Positions 1 through 8,710 of a stretch of DNA of 59,547 bases are shown one piece after another. The notes under the pieces were generated by a model, which saw only the letters and a list, made by a program, of their open reading frames with translations, searched no databases and was not told the DNA's origin. The first letter of the stretch is position 1; every line of letters starts with the position of its first letter. Source of the stretch: an uncultured Rhodospirillales bacterium. GTDB lineage: Bacteria; Pseudomonadota; Alphaproteobacteria; Azospirillales; Azospirillaceae. Both the position numbers and the translations under genes were made by a program. The stretch is from NCBI GenBank assembly GCA_903927615.1, contig CAIYNU010000091.1, positions 1 to 59,547 on the forward strand, in the 5' to 3' direction.

Positions 1-208
1 ACGGGGGGCATCCACCCCCGTCAGAGGGGCAAAAAACCCTCTGAACCCGCAAAATCGCGGGAAATATGCTCGTAAAAGTGGATTTTTCGGAATCGGCCAA
101 AGGGAAAACCCCGGGACGAACCCATTTTCCGCAGCCTGCTAGACCGCCGGCCGCGCTTGGGGGTATCCATCAACCGGCGTGGGGCGGCAGAACGGCGGGG
201 CGGCGGCG
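1..208. other. Upstream flank without a supported gene
   Basis: No convincing coding region. An 8-bp inverted repeat lies at 21-44 (TCAGAGGG and CCCTCTGA around a GCAAAAAA loop). It lacks a T-run after the stem, so calling it a terminator would be weak. The rest is the leader of the transporter gene that starts at 209. Confidence 0.4.
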
Positions 209-1489
209 ATGGCGGCATTTCAGGGGATGATCGGGTGGGCCGGCTTGCTGGCGCTGGCCTGGCTGGTCAGCGAGAATCGCCGGGCGGTGAGCTGGCGGAC
301 CGTGGCCGCCGGTCTGGCTTTGCAACTGGGGCTGGCGCTGCTGTTGCTCAAGGTGCCGGGGGCGTCGGTGGTGTTCCTGCTGCTCAATGACGGGGTCGGG
401 GCGCTTCAGAAGGCCACCGACGCCGGCACCGGCTTCGTGTTCGGCTATCTGGGCGGCGCGCCGCTGCCCTTTGCCGAAACCCATCCGGGCGCGGCCTTCA
501 TCCTGGCCTTCCGGGCGCTGCCGCTGGTGCTGACCCTGTCGGCCATCGCGGCGCTGCTGTTCCATTGGGGCGTGCTGCAACGGGTGGTGGCGGGGTTCGC
601 CTGGCTGTTGCGGCGCAGCATGGGGGTCGGCGGAGCGCTGGGCTTCGCGGCGGCGGCGCATGTCTTTGTCGGCATGATCGAGGCGCCGCTGCTGATCCGC
701 CCCTATCTGGCGCGCATGACCCGGGGCGAAGTGTTTGCGGTGATGACCTGCGGCATGGCCGGCATTGCCGGCACCATGATGGCGCTCTACGCCACCATTC
801 TCGGGCCGGTGATCCCCAACGCTTTGGGCGCGATTCTGACCGCGTCGCTGATCAGCACCCCGGCGGCCCTGGCGGTGGCGGCGCTGATGGTGCCGTTCAC
901 CTCGGGCGCCGCCGCCGTGGCCGCCACCGGCGACGGCGATGATTCGGGGGCCTTTGACCGGGGCTTGCGCGCGGCCAGCGCCCTGGACGCCATCGTCAAG
1001 GGCACCACCGACGGCGTCGGCTTGCTGGTCAACATCATCGCCATGCTGCTGGTGCTGGTGGCCCTGGTGACGCTGGCCAACCTGGCGTTGGCGCTGCTGC
1101 CGGCCATCGGCGGCGCGCCCCTCACCCTGCAAGGGCTGCTGGGGGCCGGGTTCGCGCCGGTGATGTGGGCCATCGGCATGCCCTGGAACGACGCGGTGAC
1201 GGCCGGTCACCTGATGGGCAGCAAGACCGTGCTCAACGAGTTCGTGGCCTACCTGGACCTGGCGGCGCTGCCCGAGGGCGCGCTGTCGCCCCATTCGCGG
1301 CTGATGGTCACCTATGCCCTGTGCGGTTTCGCCAATTTCGGCAGCCTGGGCATTATGATCGGCGGGCTGGGGGCCATGGTGCCCGAACGCCGGCACGAGG
1401 TGGTGGCGTTGGGGGGAAAGTCGATCCTGGCCGGCACCCTGGCCACCTGCCTGAGCGGTGCCGTGGTCGGACTGCTGGTTCCGGCCTAA
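209..1489 (+). CDS. CNT-family nucleoside transporter (NupC-like)
   Basis: A polytopic inner-membrane protein of about 426 residues, the usual size of concentrative nucleoside transporters, which import nucleosides with H+ or Na+. The sequence is a series of hydrophobic segments. It carries family hallmarks such as GMIEAPLLIRPYL in the middle and CGFANFGSLGI near the C-terminus, matching the CGFANFxSxGI signature of NupC-type carriers. The ATG at 209 is preferred because it opens directly into the first membrane segment. An in-frame GTG at 179 would add ten residues that do not look conserved. The gene stands alone, and the next gene runs the other way. Substrate and coupling ion cannot be read from the sequence. 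Confidence 0.85.
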   Translation: MAAFQGMIGWAGLLALAWLVSENRRAVSWRTVAAGLALQLGLALLLLKVPGASVVFLLLNDGVGALQKATDAGTGFVFGYLGGAPLPFAETHPGAAFILAFRALPLVLTLSAIAALLFHWGVLQRVVAGFAWLLRRSMGVGGALGFAAAAHVFVGMIEAPLLIRPYLARMTRGEVFAVMTCGMAGIAGTMMALYATILGPVIPNALGAILTASLISTPAALAVAALMVPFTSGAAAVAATGDGDDSGAFDRGLRAASALDAIVKGTTDGVGLLVNIIAMLLVLVALVTLANLALALLPAIGGAPLTLQGLLGAGFAPVMWAIGMPWNDAVTAGHLMGSKTVLNEFVAYLDLAALPEGALSPHSRLMVTYALCGFANFGSLGIMIGGLGAMVPERRHEVVALGGKSILAGTLATCLSGAVVGLLVPA

Positions 1490-1509
1490 CCGGACGGGAT
1501 GCGGACCGG

Positions 1510-3543
1510 TCAGGGGCCGGGACAGGCCTCTCCGGGTGCCGGTGGCGCACCATCCCCGACGGTATAGATGCGGCTGGTTCCCACCTGACCGCGCAGAACC
1601 ACCTGATCGACCAGGCGCCAGGGATAGTCCGGGGCCAGGGCGCGGGTTTCCTCGCCGGCCAGAAAGGGCAGGTGGTAGGTTTTGCTCAACGCCTCGATGC
1701 GCGAAGCGTGGTTGACGGTGCGTCCCGCCACCGAATAATCGAAACGCTGGTTCGATCCCAGGTTGCCGACGCAGCAGGGTCCGGAATTGACGCCGATGCC
1801 GACCTTCAGGGGCGGCAGGCCGGGGAACTCGGCGCACAGGCGAACCGACAGCCGGTCGACCTCGGCCAGCATCTCCAGGGCTGCGGCGCAGGCGTGGCGG
1901 GCGTGGTCGGGGTCGGGCAGCGGCGCATTCCAGAACGCCATGATGCAGTCGCCGATATACTTGTCGACGGTCCCGTGATGGCGCTGGATGATGTCGGTCA
2001 TGGGCGTGAAAAAGCGGTTGACCACGGCCACCAGCACCTGGGGCGACAGGGACTCGCTGAGCGCGGTGAAGCCGCGTATGTCACAGAACAGCACCGTCAT
2101 CGGGCGGGTTTCTCCGCCCAGTTGCAGCCGTTCCGGGTGGGCCGCGATCTGGGCGACCAGTTCGGGCGCCAGATAGTGGCGGAAGGCCGTCCGCACCCGC
2201 CGGCCGGTGCGATCGACCACGGCATAGCGATACAGCAGCACCGCCACCAGGGCCGCGCTCAGCCCGGCCAGCGGCGTCACCAGATCAAGCCACCAGCCCT
2301 CCAGCAGCAACGCCGCCTGTGCCGCCGCCGCCCACAGCGCCAGCGGCAGGGTGCCGACCAGGACCGCGGCCCAGGTCGGCACCAGCGCCATCACCAGCCC
2401 GGTCAGGCCGGCCAACACCGCCACCGCCACCGGCTCGATCAGGGTCAACAGTGCCGGCCGCCCGAGGACATCGCCCCGCAACAGCGTATCGATGACGTTG
2501 GCCATGCGCTCCACCCCCGGCAGCGGGACGCTGCCGAACGGCGAGCGGAAGGTGTCGTTGATCCCGGTGGCCGCCGCGCCGACCAGCACCAGGCGGTCCC
2601 GCACCGCGGCACTCGGGACGGCACCGGCCATCAGGTCGGCAAACGACCAGGTGGGGAAGGTGCCCCGGGGGCCGCGGTAATTGATCAGCAGTCGCATGCT
2701 CCGGTCGGTGGGGATGAACCGCTGGCCCAGGCGGACGCCCTCGCCCAACCGGAGCCCGACTTCGGTCCAGGGCAGGCCCAGGAACCGGGCGGCGGCGCGC
2801 AGGGACAGCGACGGGTAATAGTCGGCGTCATAGGGCAGGACCAGATGTTCGTATCGGGGGCTGCCGTCGCCATCGAAGGCGATGGTGACGTGGCCGAAAC
2901 CGGCGGCGGCGCCGGCCAGGCGGTCAATCGGGGGCAGCGCCGAACGGGGCTGGAGCGGGAACACGGCATCGGTCAGGCTGGGCTCGAAACGGGTGAAGGC
3001 CCCGTCGGCCGGCAAGGCGACCGGCGGATCGGGCGCCGGGGCGAAGGTCAGGGCGGCGGCCAGCAGTCCCGTTCCGGCCCGGCGCAACGCCGACGCCAGA
3101 TCGGCGTCGGGGTCGTCGGCGGCGACGCGGGCCAGGGCTTGGCGCAACCGCTCCTGATCGGGCCCGGCCAGGGCCGCGGCGGTCAGGCCGGCGGCCTCCC
3201 GCAACGGCGCCGGAACCGGCTGTTCGGGTTCGCTGAACAACAGGTCAAACACCACCACCCGCGCCCCATCCCGGGCCAGCCGGTCCAGGGCCCGGGCAAA
3301 CAGGTGACGGCTGAACGGCCAACGGCCCAGTGCAGCCAGGCTGCGGTCGTCCACCAGCACCAGCACAACCTCGGGGCCGGGGGCCTGAACGCCCCGCAGT
3401 CGTAACCTCAGGTCGAATGACGCGGTCTCCAAGCCGCGCACCACCGCCGAATCGCCGAGGGCGGTCAGCAGCATCACCACGGCCACGGCGGCCACGGCGG
3501 CCAGCAGGGCCTCCCGGCGACCCTTCAGGCGTCCGACCGTCAC
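1510..3543 (-). CDS. CHASE2-domain class III adenylate cyclase
   Basis: A membrane cyclase of about 677 residues. Order: an N-terminal membrane segment, a periplasmic CHASE2 sensor region (roughly residues 40-330), a short cluster of membrane helices (about 340-430), then a cytoplasmic class III cyclase domain (about 460-650). The catalytic domain has the metal-binding FCDIRGF, the VDKYIGD motif and VNHASRIE, supplying the transition-state Asn and Arg, so it should be active. Lys in VDKYIGD and Asp in QRFDYSV fit ATP as substrate, making cAMP. The GTG start at 3543 overlaps the stop of the upstream FecR gene in a GTGA quartet, implying translational coupling. The signal is unknown; the FecR partner suggests an envelope cue. 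Confidence 0.88.
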   Translation of the reverse strand: MTVGRLKGRREALLAAVAAVAVVMLLTALGDSAVVRGLETASFDLRLRLRGVQAPGPEVVLVLVDDRSLAALGRWPFSRHLFARALDRLARDGARVVVFDLLFSEPEQPVPAPLREAAGLTAAALAGPDQERLRQALARVAADDPDADLASALRRAGTGLLAAALTFAPAPDPPVALPADGAFTRFEPSLTDAVFPLQPRSALPPIDRLAGAAAGFGHVTIAFDGDGSPRYEHLVLPYDADYYPSLSLRAAARFLGLPWTEVGLRLGEGVRLGQRFIPTDRSMRLLINYRGPRGTFPTWSFADLMAGAVPSAAVRDRLVLVGAAATGINDTFRSPFGSVPLPGVERMANVIDTLLRGDVLGRPALLTLIEPVAVAVLAGLTGLVMALVPTWAAVLVGTLPLALWAAAAQAALLLEGWWLDLVTPLAGLSAALVAVLLYRYAVVDRTGRRVRTAFRHYLAPELVAQIAAHPERLQLGGETRPMTVLFCDIRGFTALSESLSPQVLVAVVNRFFTPMTDIIQRHHGTVDKYIGDCIMAFWNAPLPDPDHARHACAAALEMLAEVDRLSVRLCAEFPGLPPLKVGIGVNSGPCCVGNLGSNQRFDYSVAGRTVNHASRIEALSKTYHLPFLAGEETRALAPDYPWRLVDQVVLRGQVGTSRIYTVGDGAPPAPGEACPGP

Positions 3544-4178
3544 GGCAGAGTGGTGGCCTGGATGTATTCGTCGAACTCCCGGGCCGACCAGGGCAAGGGC
3601 TCGGTGGGGTCGCCGGCGGCATCGACTCGGGCGCCGTACCGCTTGGGAACGGCCACGGATTTGCCCGAGCCGTGAGCGGTCAGGTCGACCACGCCGTCCA
3701 GCACGCCCACCCGGGTCAGCGCGGGCCGGCGTTCGAGGAACCAGTCGGTGGACCGGACCGCGGCGACGGCGGTGGCGGTGTCGATCTCGAAGCGGGAGGG
3801 TGCGGTCACGCTGGACACCACCGCGCGCACCAGTCCCTGGGTCAGGGACAACCGGGCGTCCCGGTGGTGGTCGCCCGGGTCCACGGTGTAGGCGTCGATG
3901 GTCAGGGTGGTTCCGGCCGCCGCCGACACCACCGAGCCGTCGGTCATGCGCAGCTTGAGCTTGGCTCCGGCCGGCACCATCACGGTATCGCCCACACGGA
4001 CGGCATCGTTGAGCGCGAGGGTTCGGTGGACTCCGCCGCTTTCGACCGCGCACGGGCCGCTCAGGGCCAGCACGGTACCGGCCGGTTCACCGGCGGTCGC
4101 GGCGGAGGCGCCCCAGGGGGCGAGCGCGGCGAAGCCCAGCGCGACCATCACGGCAAGCACGACGGGGAATCTGATCAT
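3540..4178 (-). CDS. Periplasmic FecR-domain protein
   Basis: A predicted exported protein of about 212 residues. The ATG at 4178 gives a clear signal peptide (MIRFPVVLAVMVALGFAALA, then a cleavage-like ASAATA). The mature part has the FecR pattern: a beta-rich VRVGDTVMVPAGAKLKLRM stretch, a DGSVVSAAAGTTL segment and a VRSTDWFLE motif. Known FecR-domain proteins are envelope sensors or scaffolds, and many sit next to CHASE2 cyclases. Its stop overlaps the cyclase start by 4 nt, so the two are almost certainly one unit. I infer that it presents or modulates the signal seen by the CHASE2 domain; no ligand can be named. Confidence 0.8.
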   Translation of the reverse strand: MIRFPVVLAVMVALGFAALAPWGASAATAGEPAGTVLALSGPCAVESGGVHRTLALNDAVRVGDTVMVPAGAKLKLRMTDGSVVSAAAGTTLTIDAYTVDPGDHHRDARLSLTQGLVRAVVSSVTAPSRFEIDTATAVAAVRSTDWFLERRPALTRVGVLDGVVDLTAHGSGKSVAVPKRYGARVDAAGDPTEPLPWSAREFDEYIQATTLP

Positions 4179-4610
4179 CAGCCGTCTCCAAACAAACGGA
4201 TAAGCGCCAAGCCCGCCGGTCACGGGGCCGGTGTCGAAAGGTATAAACCGAAACCTCAGCGGGACAATACGCCGAACGATGTAACGGGCCGGCCCGGAAC
4301 CGAGTGCTCCAGGGGTTTGAAACGGCGGGCCCCGGCCCCGACCCCGACATTTGCGGCCGGCGGTCGGCGGTCGGCCGCGACCGGACGCTCGGCACGGGTT
4401 ATCGACCTCGGATGCCCGGTCTTGAGCGTCAATTTGACCATATGGGGCACCTTGCGTCCGGGCCGGCCACCTGCCACGATCATTACCCGAAGGGCTGGTG
4501 GGGGCGCGCGTCTTTCTGAGCCGCCGCAGGCGGGTTGACTCCTGTCGGGTGCGGGCCGCTTTCGATCGATCAATCATGAGATACATCAGAATCACAGGGC
4601 GGGGGTGCCG
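4179..4610. other. Divergent intergenic region
   Basis: About 430 bases between the leftward FecR-cyclase unit and the rightward chemoreceptor. It must hold both promoters, but I could not pick out convincing -35/-10 pairs. No small gene with a credible ribosome-binding site was seen. Confidence 0.5.
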
Positions 4611-6815
4611 ATGTCGATCCAAAATATGAATATTGTGACCCGGCTGGGCCTGGGCTTCGGCACGGTCATCGTGCTGGTCGTGGCACTGGGGGGCTTTTCG
4701 CTCAGCACCATGGGGACCCTCGCCAAGCTGACCGAGAACCTGCACGAGCATCCGATGGCCGTGACCAACGCCGCCATTGAAGCGCGCGGAAACATCATCG
4801 GGATGCGGATGGAGGTCGTTTCAGCCGCCCTGGCCGGAACGCCGGAAGCCGTGGATCAGTCGAAGCAGCGGATCGACGAACTGGAGGCCGGGACATACAC
4901 CGATTTCACCATTATGCTCGATCGCTTTTTGGGCGATAAGGCGCTGATCCAAAAGGCGCTCCAATCCTTCAAGGCCTGGAAGCCGTTCCGCGACCAGGCG
5001 CTGGCCTTGATTCGCGAGGGCAAGCGGGATGAGGCACTCCAAGTCATCCACGGCGCGGGTGGTCAACAGGCGGAAGCCGCACGAAACGACATCAAGGGGG
5101 TGATCGCTTTCGCGGTTGCCAAGGGCGATGCGTTTTACAAGAACGCGATTGTGCAACGGGACCAGGCGATCCAGGTCACCTATGTGATTCTCGCCGTCGC
5201 GATCGTCCTGGCGCTGGCCATCGCCCTGCTGATCACCCGGAGCATCACCCGTCCGGTGGCGACCTTGCGTCAGGCCATGGTTCGGCTGGCCCAGGGCGAC
5301 CATCAGATTGAGGTTCCGTTTACCGGACTGAGCAACGAAATCGGCGCCATGGCCGCGACGGTGCAGGTGTTCAAGGATACCGGCATCGAAAAGCTGCACA
5401 TGGACGCCGCCGAAAAGCGCCGGGTCGAAGAGGAGCGCCGGACTGTCGAGGCGCAGCGCGAGCGGGAACGCGGGATCGGCGAGGAAATCGCGGCGCTGAT
5501 CGCCGCGGTGGGGGTGGGCGATCTGTCCCGCAGAGTCGATCTGGCCGGCAAGGACGGCTTCTACCGGACCATGAGCGAGGGCGTGAACCGCCTGACCGAT
5601 ACCGTCGAGGCGGTCATCACCGACCTGACCGTGGTGGCCGAGGGGTTGGCCGAGGGCGATCTGACCAAACGCATCACCAAGGACTATCAGGGCGCCTTTC
5701 AGAAACTGACAACCGATTTCAATACCACCTCTAACCGGCTGGCCGGGATCGTCGAGCAAATTACCCTGGCCACGGACGCCATTTCGGCCGCCGCCAGCGA
5801 GGTTTCGGCCGGCGGTGCCGATCTGTCGGAACGCACCGAGCAGCAAGCCTCGAGCCTGGAAGAAACCGCGGCGTCCATGGAGCAATTGGGCGCGACGGTG
5901 CGCATCAGCGCCGAAAACGGCCAACGGGCCAACAAGATGGTCGGCGAGGCCCGGCATGCCGCGGAAGAGGGCGGCGTGGTCGCGGGTTCGGCCATCGACG
6001 CCATGAAGCTGATTGCCGAGGCCTCGCGCAAGATCACCGAGATCATCGGCGTCATCGACGAAATCGCCTTTCAGACCAATTTGTTGGCACTGAATGCGGC
6101 GGTGGAGGCCGCACGGGCCGGCGATGCCGGCAAGGGCTTTGCGGTGGTGGCCCAAGAGGTTCGGGTGCTGGCCCACCGCTCGGCCCAAGCATCCAAAGAA
6201 ATCAAGACGCTGATCCTGAACAGCGATAATCAGGTTCAAAACGGCGTCGAACTGGTAAAAAAGGCTGGTGACTCCCTGGCGGGTATCGCTAACGGCGTGC
6301 AGCAGGTGGCGGCTTTGATCGGTGAAATGGCCAGCGCCAGTACCGAACAGGCCACGGCGCTTGCCGAAATCAATGCGGCGGTGTCGTCCATGGACGAAAT
6401 GACCCAAAAGAACGCGGCATTGGTGGAAGAAACCTCCGCCGCCGCGAACGCCATGGCCTCCCAGGCCGCCGATTTGCGCAAAAGAATGGCCTTTTTCAAG
6501 GCGGAGGAAGCGGCCCCGGTGGCCGCGGCGGTCGGTTCGGGGCGGCCGCCGGCGACACGGCCGTCACCGTCACGGCCGCCGGTGGCTCCGGCGCGCTCCG
6601 CCCCGCCGCCCCACAGCGCCGCCGGTCAGGGTGGGGTGGGGCGCCGCCCGACCGCCAAAGCGCCGACGTCGGCCAACCCTCCGTCTTCGGCCAAACCGCC
6701 GCAGCCTGCGGGCCGGGCCGAGCGGGTCGCGGCCGGGGCGGCGGCGAAAGCCCGATCGGCCGGGACCTTGAGGCACGTCCACGACGCCTCGGATAAGGAG
6801 TGGCAGGAATTCTAA
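4611..6815 (+). CDS. Methyl-accepting chemotaxis protein with poly-HAMP and C-terminal tether
   Basis: A chemoreceptor of about 734 residues. TM1 is at about 12-32, followed by an all-helical periplasmic sensor region (about 35-185) and TM2 (about 188-208). A HAMP unit follows, then two further HAMP-like repeats (GVGDLSRRVDL and LAEGDLTKRIT). The signalling domain carries the hairpin tip [21 protein letters not shown]. The last 110 or so residues are rich in Pro, Ala, Ser and Arg and end in KEWQEF. That pentapeptide resembles the NWETF-type xWxxF motif that tethers CheR/CheB. The start at 4611 follows a G-rich stretch; an in-frame ATG at 4626 is an alternative. No che genes lie in the window. 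Confidence 0.93.
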   Translation: MSIQNMNIVTRLGLGFGTVIVLVVALGGFSLSTMGTLAKLTENLHEHPMAVTNAAIEARGNIIGMRMEVVSAALAGTPEAVDQSKQRIDELEAGTYTDFTIMLDRFLGDKALIQKALQSFKAWKPFRDQALALIREGKRDEALQVIHGAGGQQAEAARNDIKGVIAFAVAKGDAFYKNAIVQRDQAIQVTYVILAVAIVLALAIALLITRSITRPVATLRQAMVRLAQGDHQIEVPFTGLSNEIGAMAATVQVFKDTGIEKLHMDAAEKRRVEEERRTVEAQRERERGIGEEIAALIAAVGVGDLSRRVDLAGKDGFYRTMSEGVNRLTDTVEAVITDLTVVAEGLAEGDLTKRITKDYQGAFQKLTTDFNTTSNRLAGIVEQITLATDAISAAASEVSAGGADLSERTEQQASSLEETAASMEQLGATVRISAENGQRANKMVGEARHAAEEGGVVAGSAIDAMKLIAEASRKITEIIGVIDEIAFQTNLLALNAAVEAARAGDAGKGFAVVAQEVRVLAHRSAQASKEIKTLILNSDNQVQNGVELVKKAGDSLAGIANGVQQVAALIGEMASASTEQATALAEINAAVSSMDEMTQKNAALVEETSAAANAMASQAADLRKRMAFFKAEEAAPVAAAVGSGRPPATRPSPSRPPVAPARSAPPPHSAAGQGGVGRRPTAKAPTSANPPSSAKPPQPAGRAERVAAGAAAKARSAGTLRHVHDASDKEWQEF

Positions 6816-6842
6816 GGGGGGCGGCCATTGACCTGCGGTGAC

Positions 6843-6872
6843 CCGGGGGCCTTGCCGGCCCCCGGTTTTTTT
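6843..6872 (+). terminator. Rho-independent terminator after the chemoreceptor gene
   Basis: Perfect 9-bp stem CCGGGGGCC/GGCCCCCGG (6843-6851 and 6857-6865) with a TTGCC loop, followed directly by seven T residues. It lies about 27 nt after the stop codon of the chemoreceptor gene. Confidence 0.92.
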
Positions 6873-7105
6873 CGGATGGATTCTGCTTTCACAGCAAAGC
6901 CTTGGTGTGGGTTGTGTTTATCCCGGATGAACCAATCGCGGTAACCGGCGAAGGTAAAGATGTCGCATTGACAAGGAAAATCTGATCAAGCGGCCCCTAT
7001 TCGGGCTTTTTTAGGCGTCAAGTATTGACACGTGGTGGCCTTGTCCGGCATCAGACTCACCCGATGAGTCGCCGCAGAACGAGTTCCGTCCAGAAGGCCC
7101 CCGAC

Positions 7106-8485
7106 ATGATGACCCTTTTCAAGAGCCCCAAGATAGTTTCGCGCCTTGCCGCCGTTTTACTGGCCGTGGCGGGTGCCGCGTCGGCCGGCGTCGCAGTGGC
7201 CGGGGATGCCACCGACCATGCCGGTCCGACCGTTTTGGACCGCTGGAGTGCGGCGATGGAAGCCAAACTGGCCGGGATCGATCCCAGTGCCCCGCCGGTT
7301 GCGCCGTTGGTGGGACCGGGGCCGGCGCTCAGGATCGGGGCCAACGGTGAACGGGTCGATCGTCTGGCGGCGCAACTGACGGCGCGGGGCTTTCTGGCGG
7401 CGGGGGCTTATCAGGGTCAATATGACGACGCGCTGGAACATGGTGTCCGTGATTTCCAGGCCAGCGAAGGCATGACGGTGGACGGGCGGGTGGGCGAGAC
7501 CACTCTGGAAGCCCTGGATCGCACGCCGGCCATCACCGCCGCGGCGCTGAAGGGGACACTGGCCGACTTGCACGCCCTGGCGGCCGATGCCCCGGGGGAG
7601 TTTTTTCTGGTCAATATTCCGTCCCAGACCGCCTACCTGATCTCGGGCGACAAGGTGGAAATGTCCATGCGGGTGGCGGTGGGGCGCCCGTCCCGGCCGA
7701 CGCCGCTGCTCGAGGATCGCATCACCGATGTCATCCTCAATCCGACCTGGACCGCGCCGCACACGGTGCTGGCCCAGGACAAGCTGCCGTCGCTGCGCAA
7801 GACCGGCCATCCGGGTATTGAGGGCGCCACGATTTATCTCGACGGCGAGGAAGTGGACCCGGCGACGGTTGACTGGTCGCTGGTCACGCCCGACCGCCTG
7901 AAGGTGGTTCAGTCGCCGGGGGATCAGAATGCCCTGGGCCGGTTCAAGTTCAACCTGACCAATGGTCAGAGCATCTACCTGCACGACACCAACGACCATT
8001 CGGTGTTCGGCCGTCAGAACCGGGCGCTCAGTTCCGGTTGCGTCCGGCTGGCCGAACCCCGGCAACTGGCCGAATTGTTGCTGGGCCGCGAGGGCTGGAG
8101 TCCCGAGCGGATCAATGCCGCGGTGGATCGGGAGCGGACCCAGGGCATCGGCCTCAGCCGGCCGCTTCCGGTCCGAATCGTGTATTGGCAAGCGACCGTG
8201 GATGACAACGGCGTGGTGCGTGTGTACCGGGATGTCTATGGACACCGGGCGCAGAGTGGTGCTGGGACCGCCGCCAAGGCGATGCCGTCGGTTCGCGTGG
8301 TGACGGCGCCCCCGCCGCCGAAAGCGGACGGGGGTGAGGGGACTGCTTTGCCCGCGACGGTTGCGCCGGTGCGCCAGTCAAGCCGGGCTCCGATGCCGCC
8401 GACGCCGATCCTTGCCGAGCGCGTCAGCGATGTTGCGCCTGTGGTGCGGCGATGCACCGGCTATTGCGGGCTGGGGTTGTACTGA
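7106..8485 (+). CDS. L,D-transpeptidase (YkuD) with peptidoglycan-binding domain
   Basis: An exported cell-wall enzyme of about 459 residues. The ATG at 7106 is followed by a signal peptide (LAAVLLAVAGAASAGVAVAG). Next come a PG_binding_1-like domain (about residues 75-135; GERVDRLAAQLTARGFL, DGRVGETTLEAL), the YkuD catalytic domain (about 165-330) and a Pro-rich C-terminal tail. The active-site region reads HDTNDHSVFG...SSGCVRL, giving the catalytic Cys (near residue 311) and the upstream His. Such enzymes make 3-3 peptidoglycan cross-links or attach proteins to peptide stems. The size and domain order fit the long YcbB-like class. It appears to be a single-gene unit. Two in-frame starts upstream are less likely because they would bury the signal peptide. 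Confidence 0.88.
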   Translation: MMTLFKSPKIVSRLAAVLLAVAGAASAGVAVAGDATDHAGPTVLDRWSAAMEAKLAGIDPSAPPVAPLVGPGPALRIGANGERVDRLAAQLTARGFLAAGAYQGQYDDALEHGVRDFQASEGMTVDGRVGETTLEALDRTPAITAAALKGTLADLHALAADAPGEFFLVNIPSQTAYLISGDKVEMSMRVAVGRPSRPTPLLEDRITDVILNPTWTAPHTVLAQDKLPSLRKTGHPGIEGATIYLDGEEVDPATVDWSLVTPDRLKVVQSPGDQNALGRFKFNLTNGQSIYLHDTNDHSVFGRQNRALSSGCVRLAEPRQLAELLLGREGWSPERINAAVDRERTQGIGLSRPLPVRIVYWQATVDDNGVVRVYRDVYGHRAQSGAGTAAKAMPSVRVVTAPPPPKADGGEGTALPATVAPVRQSSRAPMPPTPILAERVSDVAPVVRRCTGYCGLGLY

Positions 8486-8710
8486 ACCCGGGCCTATCGA
8501 GAGGGCTTAGGCGGCTCTTGCCGTGCAGGCGGCGGGCGGGGTAGGGTACCGCCGCAATGCTTGGCAACCACAACCAAAGCAAACTGGGACATCCCCATTC
8601 CGGTCCTTCGATCCTCAGCCCGGCCTGGCCGAGGCCGGCTCGAAGGCGCCGGACCCTGAGGCATGCCCTCACCCTATATTTTTGCGGCAAGGACCATGGG
8701 AGAGGCAAAG

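Noticed and set aside
21-44. Terminator at the left edge
   Set aside because: The stem is good, but the A-run is in the loop and no T-run follows.
170-1837. Long leftward frame opposite the nucleoside transporter gene
   Set aside because: Low-complexity His/Gln/Arg-rich translation with no domain; the plus-strand transporter explains the region.
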